Of a DNA stretch of 10,447 nucleotides, positions 1-5,658 are shown in pieces; position 1 is the first letter of the stretch, and every line of letters begins with the position of its first letter. The stretch is from Rubrobacter sp. (GTDB lineage Bacteria; Actinomycetota; Rubrobacteria; Rubrobacterales; Rubrobacteraceae), in the NCBI GenBank assembly GCA_013695335.1, contig JACDAR010000196.1:1-10447 (forward strand). Direction: 5' to 3'. A program made the translations under genes and the position numbers. Below the pieces are notes generated by a model. It worked only from the letters and a program-made list of their open reading frames with translations, did no database searches and was not told the DNA's origin.

Positions 1-102
1 GACCCCGAGCAGTGGCGGCTCTATGCAGCCACCACCCTCCTGAGCGGGATGGTCCCGGCCTCCCTCGACAAACAGCGGCAAAAAGTAGACCCTCCGGGAT
101 AG
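1..102 (+). CDS. C-terminal end of an unrecognised protein (5' cut by window edge)
   Basis: Frame 1 is open from the first base and ends at the TAG at 100-102, giving 33 residues that begin DPEQWRLYAATTLLSG and end in a basic, Gln-rich tail (DKQRQK) and PPG. The stop falls 13 bases before the next start and overlaps its ribosome binding site, which is the spacing expected of an operon partner. A frame-3 reading is also open through this stretch, but it runs into the next gene without a sensible end. The fragment is too short to assign to a family. It could be the end of a soluble helical protein. Confidence 0.5.
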   Translation, partial: DPEQWRLYAATTLLSGMVPASLDKQRQKVDPPG

Positions 103-115
103 GAGCATCGCCGAC

Positions 116-1813
116 TTGCAACGCCTCAAGTCCACGCTCGACCGCATAGACCGCAAGGGCTACGGTGCGTACAAAGATCTCCAGGGTTCATACGATCTCG
201 GTACGTTCACCCTTTTCGTGGACCGGGTGCAGCGGGACCCGTTCGCCCCGCCGTCCTTGATCCGGATTCGTACGAAGGAGAACCATCTCGACCCAACACT
301 CTTCGAGAATCCCGTGCGCCGGATAGCCTTCGAGGACTTCCTGACGCGGATGGTTGGACGGGCCGCCCACACTGTCGTTCGCGGCAACCGGGGATCAGGG
401 GGAAGCGGGAAGATCGAGATCCAACGTCCCTCGCAGGTAGTCATCCCCCGCACCTCGATGGTGGTGGAGAGTGGATACATCGAGACTCGAATGGCCGCCG
501 GGCTCCCGGCGCGGGGCCGGTCTGTGGATGCCCGCGCCGCCCGCGAGATGTTGCTGGATGAACTGCCTGAGATCGTGCGCCGCGCGCTCTCGCCTGAAGG
601 CGTAGATAAAACCGCAGCCCGCGGACACGTCGAGGTTGTGGAAGACGCAGACCATCTGCGGGGACTCCTTCCTCCGCTGGGGCTTGTGGCTTTCGTGGCT
701 GACGGCGCGGTGCTGCCGCGAGAGAGCGGGGCCAGCGACCTTCCGTTGCGGGAAGGGGCGACGCCGTTCCGCAGCCCGGATGAGTTTCGTGTCTCGGTGG
801 AGTTGCCGAACCGGGGCGGGGCTTCGGGGATGGGCGTGCCTGAGGGCGTGACGCTGATCGCGGGTGGTGGATTTCATGGCAAGAGCACCCTGCTTTCGGC
901 GCTTTCGTGGGGTGTTTATGACCACGTTCCTGGCGACGGTCGGGAGCTGGTAGTCACGCGTTCTGATGCCGTCAAGATCCGGGCCGAGGATGGACGTAGC
1001 GTCGCGGGGGTGGATATATCGGCCATGATCGGGGAGTTGCCAGGCGGAAGATCCACTGAAACTTTCTCCACATCGAACGCCTCGGGCTCGACCTCGCAAG
1101 CGACGAACATAGCTGAGGCCCTGGAAGTCGGTACGTCGCTACTGCTGGTGGACGAGGATACGAGCGCGACGAACTTCATGATCCAGGACGAGCGTATGCG
1201 CGAGTTAGTCCAGAGAGAGCCCATCTCCCCCTTCATAGATCTCGTACGTCCGCTGCACCGTTTGCTCGGCGTCTCCACGATCGTTGTCGTTGGCGGCGTC
1301 GGGGACTACCTGGACGTGGCTGACCGCGTGATCCTGCTGGAAGACTACGAGCCGCGCGACGCCACGAGCGAAGCCCGCGAAGTACGCGAGAAGTTCCCGC
1401 CGCGCGCCCCGCTGGCTGGGGAAAAGGAGGTGCATCTTCCTGGAGCCCGGCATGTCGATCCCGCCTCTATAGACCTGCGGCGCGGCAAGCGGGAGACGGC
1501 GCGGGGTAAGGGTCTCCATACCATCGAGATCGGACGAGAGCGGGTGGATCTCTCGTACCTGGAGCAGCTAGCCGAGTCCGGTCAGACGGAGGCCGTCGCC
1601 CGCATCATCGGGGGGTTCGCGGCGGGGAAGGGAAAACGTGGCGTGCGGGAGGTGGCGGCTTCGGCGCTCGCCGCCATCGAAAATGACAGGCTTGATTCGT
1701 TGGGCAACTTCAGGGGGCATCCTGGCGAGTTGAGCCTGCCGCGGGCGCATGAGGTGGCAGCCGCCATCAATCGTATCCGGTCTATGGATACAGACACCGG
1801 AAAGCGTGCATAA
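116..1813 (+). CDS. ABC-class P-loop ATPase (COG3044 / MRB1590 family)
   Basis: This is a 565-residue cytoplasmic ATPase of the 'predicted ATPase of the ABC class' family. Its trypanosome relative MRB1590 belongs to a mitochondrial RNA-editing complex; the bacterial role is not established. The central nucleotide-binding domain shows a Walker A variant GGGFHGKST at 250-258, a signature-like ASGSTSQA at 322-329, a Walker B LLLVDED at 342-348 continued by TSATNFM, and the family block GGVGDYLDVADRVILLEDY downstream. The N-terminal ~220 residues (start MQRLKSTLDRIDRKGYGAYK) and the C-terminal ~120 residues match the usual flanking domains, so the protein is full length. There is no transmembrane segment, so it is not a classic transporter subunit. 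The TTG at 116 is chosen because AGGAG lies at 101-105 with 10-base spacing and an in-frame TAG at 86-88 limits upstream starts. The next gene begins within 40 bases, suggesting co-transcription. The family call is confident; the cellular function is unknown. Confidence 0.9.
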   Translation: MQRLKSTLDRIDRKGYGAYKDLQGSYDLGTFTLFVDRVQRDPFAPPSLIRIRTKENHLDPTLFENPVRRIAFEDFLTRMVGRAAHTVVRGNRGSGGSGKIEIQRPSQVVIPRTSMVVESGYIETRMAAGLPARGRSVDARAAREMLLDELPEIVRRALSPEGVDKTAARGHVEVVEDADHLRGLLPPLGLVAFVADGAVLPRESGASDLPLREGATPFRSPDEFRVSVELPNRGGASGMGVPEGVTLIAGGGFHGKSTLLSALSWGVYDHVPGDGRELVVTRSDAVKIRAEDGRSVAGVDISAMIGELPGGRSTETFSTSNASGSTSQATNIAEALEVGTSLLLVDEDTSATNFMIQDERMRELVQREPISPFIDLVRPLHRLLGVSTIVVVGGVGDYLDVADRVILLEDYEPRDATSEAREVREKFPPRAPLAGEKEVHLPGARHVDPASIDLRRGKRETARGKGLHTIEIGRERVDLSYLEQLAESGQTEAVARIIGGFAAGKGKRGVREVAASALAAIENDRLDSLGNFRGHPGELSLPRAHEVAAAINRIRSMDTDTGKRA

Positions 1814-1851
1814 TCAAGATGTATAGTCCGAAAAACGAGGAGACATTACCG

Positions 1852-2784
1852 TTGGAGACTCCGAATCCTGCCCGCGGGCAGAGGTTGAGCGACCACGAGA
1901 CCGTGAGCGGCACCACGGTTCACGGCTGGCCTTCGGTGGGGTTCGGCGTGCTGCTAGTGGCCGCCGGCGTGGGAACTTCCATGCTCGTCCTCGCGGACAG
2001 CTCGGTGAACGCCACGACCGTATACCTGACGCTAGTAGCTTGCAGCACCTTCGTCGTCGGCGGTCTTGCCCTCGTGACGCACGGCGCCGCAGGGTTGCGG
2101 CGGATGTCGGTGCTTCGCAGGGAGCGTGTGAGGCATCCTGAGGAACCCTGGCGCTGGGATCATCGGTGGGACGAAACTGGCATCCAGGACGACACCAGGC
2201 GGAGGATAACGCTTTGGGGCTACCGGGCTTTGTTGTTCGCCATGTTCATGCTTCCCTTCAACTGGCTTGTCTTCGTGTCGGGACAGCTTCCCTGGTTTGG
2301 AATGCTGGCTTTCGGATTCGGCACGGTAATAGTCGACCTGATGGTAGCCTACGTCTTCTACCGCTTCGTGAAATCGCTGCTCCACTATCTCAGGTACGGA
2401 GTAGGCGCCGTTCGCTACTCCCACTTTCCTTTTCTCCTCGGCGAGACGCTTGACGTGTACTTCCTGCCCAATTCCCGCATGACGGGCCTCCAGGAATTGA
2501 AGGCGAAGCTGCGTTGCGTGGAGGAACGTTTCGAGAAATTCGATTCAGACGACTCGAAATCCACGACTACCGTGATCCCATACGAACTCTACTCCGACGC
2601 CAGCACCGCAAGCCGTGGCGCCCTGGGCGTGCGTTTCTCTTTTCCACTGCCTGAAGACGGCCACCCGACGAAGCTCGGAGAAAGGCCACCCACATACTGG
2701 GAGCTCGAGATACAAGCAGAAGCACCGGGCATGGATTACGCGGCGACTTTTCTGTTGCCCGTCTATTCTCGCGGTTCGGCGTGA
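1852..2784 (+). CDS. Four-helix membrane protein with soluble C-terminal domain, function unknown
   Basis: About 310 residues from TTG 1852. Four hydrophobic segments are seen at roughly 27-48, 55-79, 120-142 and 148-173. A charged loop between the second and third carries an EPWRWDHRWDET stretch. The C-terminal ~120 residues are soluble and look beta-rich, running from LGETLDVYFLP (196 on) to PTYWELEIQAEAPGMDY and FLLPVY at the end. This layout resembles uncharacterised DUF3592-like membrane proteins whose tail recalls an arrestin-type sandwich, an impression from motif memory only. An ATG at 1819, five bases after the ATPase stop, would add 11 residues but has no ribosome binding site. TTG 1852 has GAGGAG at 1837-1842 with 9-base spacing, so it is preferred. 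Tight linkage to the ATPase suggests a shared process, possibly at the membrane. No enzymatic motif was found. Confidence 0.75.
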   Translation: METPNPARGQRLSDHETVSGTTVHGWPSVGFGVLLVAAGVGTSMLVLADSSVNATTVYLTLVACSTFVVGGLALVTHGAAGLRRMSVLRRERVRHPEEPWRWDHRWDETGIQDDTRRRITLWGYRALLFAMFMLPFNWLVFVSGQLPWFGMLAFGFGTVIVDLMVAYVFYRFVKSLLHYLRYGVGAVRYSHFPFLLGETLDVYFLPNSRMTGLQELKAKLRCVEERFEKFDSDDSKSTTTVIPYELYSDASTASRGALGVRFSFPLPEDGHPTKLGERPPTYWELEIQAEAPGMDYAATFLLPVYSRGSA

Positions 2785-2804
2785 CCCCGGGGAGTGATCC
2801 GGGG
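2785..2804 (+). terminator. Possible weak terminator hairpin
   Basis: Immediately after the membrane-protein stop, CCCCGG (2785-2790) can pair with CCGGGG (2799-2804) across an 8-base loop. No T-rich run follows, so it is at best a weak or U-tract-less terminator. Confidence 0.3.
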
Positions 2805-2861
2805 AACGTCGGGACGAGTATGTTACGAAGCACCGAAACGGGAGCCTTTGTCGTTCGGCGC

Positions 2862-2870
2862 TGTTATCAT
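2862..2870 (+). promoter_or_regulatory. Candidate extended -10 promoter for the Pcs gene
   Basis: TGTTATCAT at 2862-2870 reads as an extended -10 element (TGn followed by TATCAT). No convincing -35 hexamer lies 16-18 bases upstream. Transcription from here would start near 2877-2879, just before the TTG start at 2909, leaving a leader of about 30 bases that contains the ribosome binding site. Confidence 0.3.
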
Positions 2871-2908
2871 GGGTAATTGTGGCGCCCTCAGGAGACGGAG
2901 CAAGAATC

Positions 2909-3691
2909 TTGACCGAAGATCCCACTAGCACAGAAGAACAGCACCAGGAAGGTATCAACCCGCCCTGGTTCAGGTTGAGGGCAGTGTTCGTTCACCTGTA
3001 CACGGCGAGCGGGGCCGTGCTGACGCTCCTGATCCTGTCCGCCGCCTTCCGGGGAGAATCCATAGAGGCGTTGTGGCTCATGCTGATCACACTTCTCATA
3101 GACAGCACCGACGGCCTCCTGGCCCGCCGCCTGCGGGTAAGCGAAGCGTTGCCGTTTTTCGATGGGGCGCTCCTGGACAACATAGTCGACTACATGACCT
3201 ATGTGCTTGCCCCGGTGGTCCTCCTGTGGAGCGGAGGCTACCTGCCTGATGGGTACTGGGGCGTTATGGTTGCGGCCCTTCCGCTTCTGGCCTCCAGCTA
3301 CCAGTTCTGCCGGGTGGATGCCAAGACCGACGACCACTATTTCCTTGGCTTTCCGAGCTACTTCAACGTGGTCGCCTTCTACGTGATCGTCTTCCACCTC
3401 GGCCAGGGGTCCGTGGCCACAGTGCTCATCGTATGCTCCCTGCTGGTCTTCGTCCCCATCCGCTACGTCTACCCCACCCGCACCGTAGCCTTCCGCAAGC
3501 TCTCCCTCACCCTCACCACCCTCTGGCTCGCGAGCTACGCCGCCATCCTCCTGGATGCGCCCAACCCGGGCCCCATCGACCCGTCCCTCCTCGGCTTCTC
3601 CCTCGCCTACCTCGCCTACTACTTCGGCCTCAGCTTCTACCTCTCAGCCAAGCTGCTCGAAGCCCGCCGCATGGAGGAACGCGAAGCCTGA
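2909..3691 (+). CDS. pcs: Phosphatidylcholine synthase-like CDP-alcohol phosphatidyltransferase
   Basis: A polytopic membrane enzyme of about 260 residues, predicted to condense CDP-diacylglycerol with free choline to give phosphatidylcholine and CMP (EC 2.7.8.24). The CDP-alcohol phosphotransferase motif is complete: D65, D68-G69, A72-R73, G86, D90 and D94, inside DSTDGLLAR and GALLDNIVD. Pcs-specific features support choline over other alcohols: the N-terminal HLYTASG (29-35), VDYMTYVLAP after the last Asp, and DAKTDDH (137-143) followed by FLGFPSYFNVVAFY. About eight hydrophobic segments fill the rest, and the length matches Pcs. TTG 2909 is chosen because GGAG (2897-2900) lies 8 bases upstream; GTG 2879 would add 10 residues without a good binding site. 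No choline uptake gene is visible nearby. The last ~240 bases are markedly C-rich at third codon positions. The family call is strong; use of choline is inferred from motif similarity. Confidence 0.88.
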   Translation: MTEDPTSTEEQHQEGINPPWFRLRAVFVHLYTASGAVLTLLILSAAFRGESIEALWLMLITLLIDSTDGLLARRLRVSEALPFFDGALLDNIVDYMTYVLAPVVLLWSGGYLPDGYWGVMVAALPLLASSYQFCRVDAKTDDHYFLGFPSYFNVVAFYVIVFHLGQGSVATVLIVCSLLVFVPIRYVYPTRTVAFRKLSLTLTTLWLASYAAILLDAPNPGPIDPSLLGFSLAYLAYYFGLSFYLSAKLLEARRMEEREA

Positions 3692-3710
3692 AGCCTGTCA
3701 GGTTTTCTTT
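3684..3710 (+). terminator. Rho-independent terminator after pcs
   Basis: CCTGA (3687-3691) pairs with TCAGG (3698-3702) across the loop AGCCTG. The stem extends outward by AAG/TTT pairs (one G-U) and is followed by a T-rich TTTTCTTT at 3703-3710. The pcs stop codon TGA is part of the stem. It is short but has the expected form. Confidence 0.5.
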
Positions 3711-3816
3711 GTGCCGATGCCCGAACGTCGATGACCCATCGCCCACAGAACGGTAGCTGGCGATAGAGCCACCCTCTACCCAGAGAACTCCCCGAAATTA
3801 CGCAAAACCCTCGGCC

Positions 3817-3845
3817 TTGACACTACGGATTCAATACCCTACCAT
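3817..3845 (+). promoter_or_regulatory. Sigma-70-type promoter of the TetR gene
   Basis: A perfect -35 TTGACA at 3817-3822 is followed after exactly 17 bases by TACCAT at 3840-3845 as the -10. Transcription should start near 3852, about 32 bases before the favoured ATG at 3884. Confidence 0.7.
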
Positions 3846-3850
3846 CTCTT

Positions 3851-3868
3851 AAGTGAACACGTTCATTT
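3851..3868 (+). promoter_or_regulatory. Palindromic operator, probable TetR autoregulatory site
   Basis: AAGTGAACACGTTCATTT is an 18-base near-palindrome with perfect TGAAC/GTTCA half-sites around a central AC; the outer bases AA-T / A-TT also match with one mismatch per arm. It begins five bases after the -10 and covers the predicted transcription start, the usual place for a TetR-family repressor to block its own promoter. That the downstream TetR binds here is inference from position and symmetry. Confidence 0.6.
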
Positions 3869-3883
3869 GAGAGGATGGATCCC

Positions 3884-4609
3884 ATGACCGAGGTTTCGGC
3901 GGGTACGGGGCGGGGGTTGACTCCGAAGGCGATGCGGACGCGGGAGCGTATTCTGGAGGCGGCGCTCCGGTTGTTCGGGGAGCGGGGATACGAGGCCACG
4001 ACCATGCGGGACGTGGCGCGGGAGGCGGGGGCCAGTCTTGGACTTGCGTACAGATACTTCGCGTCCAAGGAGGAGTTCGCGCTAGCGTTGTACATGCGGT
4101 TGGCTGGGGAGTCGGAGGAATGGGCTCGGGATGGGCTCCCCGAGGGGACTGTGGCGCAGCGGTTCGAGGCGGCTATGGTTGCGAAGTTGGATCAGGTATC
4201 CCCCCATCGTGATCCACTGTCAGCACTCCTCGCCAGGACCCTCGACCCCAACTCCCGACTCTCCGCCCTCGGCGAAGGCACTGCCGCCGTGCGCGAGAAG
4301 ATGGGCGGCGTCTTCGAGGAAGCCGTGCGCGGCGCGAGCGACACCCCCGGAGAGAAGCAACAACGTGAGCTGGGCAACGTCCTCTACGCCCTCCACCTCG
4401 CGATCCTGCTTTACTGGTTCCACGACAAGACGCCGGAAGGACGCGCCACCCGCGACCTCGTGGGCTCTGCCCGCGAGACGCTCCGCTACCTGCGGCCAGC
4501 CCTCCGGATCCCACCCATGTCCCGGGTCCTCTCCCGGCTGGCTGGCGCTTTGGAGAACGTCGGCATGAACGCCACGGGTGAGGCCAGAAAAACCGACCCT
4601 GACGCGTGA
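3884..4609 (+). CDS. TetR-family transcriptional regulator
   Basis: A 241-residue DNA-binding regulator, probably a ligand-responsive repressor. The N-terminal TetR domain is typical: TRERILEAALRLFGERGYEA (19-38), then the helix-turn-helix around TTMRDVAREAGASLGLAYRYF (39-59) and SKEEF. The remainder is a helical ligand-binding and dimerisation domain with no recognisable ligand signature. ATG 3884 is preferred because GAGAGG (3869-3874) is 9 bases upstream; that same motif directly abuts the ATG at 3875, which is therefore too close. The gene has its own promoter and a palindrome at the start site, indicating autoregulation, and its stop overlaps the GTG of the next gene, so that protein is likely part of its regulon. 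Synonymous codon choice changes sharply near position 4198: before it GGG, CGG and GCG dominate, after it GGC, CGC and GCC. The family call is certain; the ligand is unknown. Confidence 0.92.
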   Translation: MTEVSAGTGRGLTPKAMRTRERILEAALRLFGERGYEATTMRDVAREAGASLGLAYRYFASKEEFALALYMRLAGESEEWARDGLPEGTVAQRFEAAMVAKLDQVSPHRDPLSALLARTLDPNSRLSALGEGTAAVREKMGGVFEEAVRGASDTPGEKQQRELGNVLYALHLAILLYWFHDKTPEGRATRDLVGSARETLRYLRPALRIPPMSRVLSRLAGALENVGMNATGEARKTDPDA

Positions 4610-5490
4610 TCGCAAAAACGCAACCCGTGCGTCCCAACGCTGTAGAGTCAGGGCTCGGGGACGCGCTGGAGTGGGCCATCCAGCGCTGGGTGATGACCAC
4701 GGGCCGGAAGATCCACGCCGAAGATGCGCCCTGGCTCGCCGGGCCAGTCGGTGGGCATCGAATCGGCGCGGGGTTCTATAAAGAGTACGCGCAAGAAGCC
4801 GGGCTGGAGATCGTCGCGGATGACCAGGACGCGGGCCTCTTATCGGACTTCGAGGCGCTTGCTGGGGATGCGTTTGATCCTTCGCTGGTCCGGCCCGAGA
4901 TCCACGACTTCTACGAGAGAACCGCTCTCCACAAACTGGAGGTTCAGGCGGAGTGGAGCAAGGTCTTCAGGCATCCGCCGAAGACCCTAATCTACCTGGT
5001 CAGCCGCAACATCCAGCAGCTCAACCTTCCAGGTTCATCGGGCGACGCCGGGATGTCGAGCGAGGTGATCCGGCTGACAAACCCGGCGACGGGGACAACC
5101 CCATACGCCGGATGGCTCAGGCGCTCCCGGTCCACTGGGGGTGTGATCTACGCCGGTTTCTATACGACCTGCGAGTTGCCAGGACGCGGGGGCCAGGTCG
5201 TGAAGGTGGTCTTCCCTCTTCCTGATGGCTCAGCGACGGTGGTACTGCGGCCCGAGAACCGGCAGGATGGCTCCCTCGCGCTCGTCTCCGGCGGGGACGG
5301 ATTTGGGGACGCGGGCTACTATCGCGTTCATCGTGGTCCCGATGGCACCCTGCGGGTAAAGTACATGCCGGTCAAAGAGGAGATCCAGGTCTACGTGGAT
5401 AGCGAAGGCACGCTCCGCACCGGCCACACGCTGGCCCTCTGGAAGATCCGGTTCCTCACCTTGCGTTACGAGATCTCCCGCCGCGATTAG
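4606..5490 (+). CDS. Unrecognised soluble protein co-expressed with TetR
   Basis: This 294-residue protein has no signal peptide or membrane segment and was not assigned to a named family. The first ~140 residues look helical, with a histidine/acid patch PEIHDFYERT (97-106) and an aromatic stretch EWSKVFRHPPKTLIYLVS. The rest (about 152-290) looks beta-rich: SSEVIRLTNPATG, YAGWLRRSRSTGGVIYAGFY, VVKVVFPLPDGSATVVLRPE and GFGDAGYYRVHR. This balance suggests a helical cap followed by a beta barrel or sandwich that might bind a hydrophobic or carbohydrate ligand, which is speculation. The GTG start at 4606 overlaps the TetR TGA in GTGA and no good ribosome binding site is seen, so translation is probably coupled to that of the regulator. 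It may make or sense the TetR ligand, or protect against it. I recall similar uncharacterised proteins in other bacteria but cannot verify this here. Confidence 0.75.
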   Translation: MIAKTQPVRPNAVESGLGDALEWAIQRWVMTTGRKIHAEDAPWLAGPVGGHRIGAGFYKEYAQEAGLEIVADDQDAGLLSDFEALAGDAFDPSLVRPEIHDFYERTALHKLEVQAEWSKVFRHPPKTLIYLVSRNIQQLNLPGSSGDAGMSSEVIRLTNPATGTTPYAGWLRRSRSTGGVIYAGFYTTCELPGRGGQVVKVVFPLPDGSATVVLRPENRQDGSLALVSGGDGFGDAGYYRVHRGPDGTLRVKYMPVKEEIQVYVDSEGTLRTGHTLALWKIRFLTLRYEISRRD

Positions 5491-5493
5491 AGA

Positions 5494-5508
5494 CGAATAT
5501 CCGAATAT
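5494..5508. repeat. Short tandem AT-rich repeat
   Basis: CGAATAT occurs twice (5494-5500 and 5502-5508) with one C between, directly after the stop of the unrecognised gene. It is an AT-rich island in GC-rich DNA. It could be regulatory or chance. Confidence 0.4.
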
Positions 5509-5572
5509 ATCTTGCCGGGGATCGGGAGAGTCGTTACCATGTTCACGAGGTATGGAGGGACGGTCTTCTCGG

Positions 5573-5585
5573 AGAACGTAGTTCT
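5573..5585. promoter_or_regulatory. Perfect palindrome upstream of the BNR-repeat gene
   Basis: AGAAC-GTA-GTTCT is a perfect 13-base inverted repeat. It runs straight into GGAAC (5586-5590), so three GAAC half-sites lie in alternating orientation. This looks like an operator next to a promoter, but no binding protein can be named. Confidence 0.35.
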
Positions 5586-5611
5586 GGAACCCGCCTCCCT
5601 GGTGGGCCGTC
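5586..5611 (+). promoter_or_regulatory. Candidate ECF-sigma promoter for the BNR-repeat gene
   Basis: GGAAC at 5586-5590 (GGAACC with the next base) is followed after 17 bases by CGTC at 5608-5611. This resembles extracytoplasmic-function sigma promoters of actinobacteria (GGAAC/GCAAC -35 with CGTC -10). It lies about 50 bases before the start codon at 5659. No better promoter is seen in 5491-5658. A match of nine bases can arise by chance. Confidence 0.3.
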
Positions 5612-5658
5612 GTCGTGAGCGTGGAGCATGATGATGCTTCATAAGAAAGGAGGGGTTG

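Noticed and set aside
395..1099. 234-codon minus-strand frame opposite the ATPase
   Set aside because: It is Arg/His-rich without motifs, and the plus-strand Walker A/B ATPase explains the openness.
116..1813. ATPase as a phage-defence or transporter component
   Set aside because: The motif set matches the COG3044 family and not OLD/AAA defence ATPases. No nuclease, toxin, permease or mobile gene is adjacent.
2879..2908. GTG start for the Pcs gene
   Set aside because: There is no ribosome binding site before GTG 2879, whereas TTG 2909 has GGAG at 8 bases. Not fully excluded, since a start near 2877 could allow leaderless translation.
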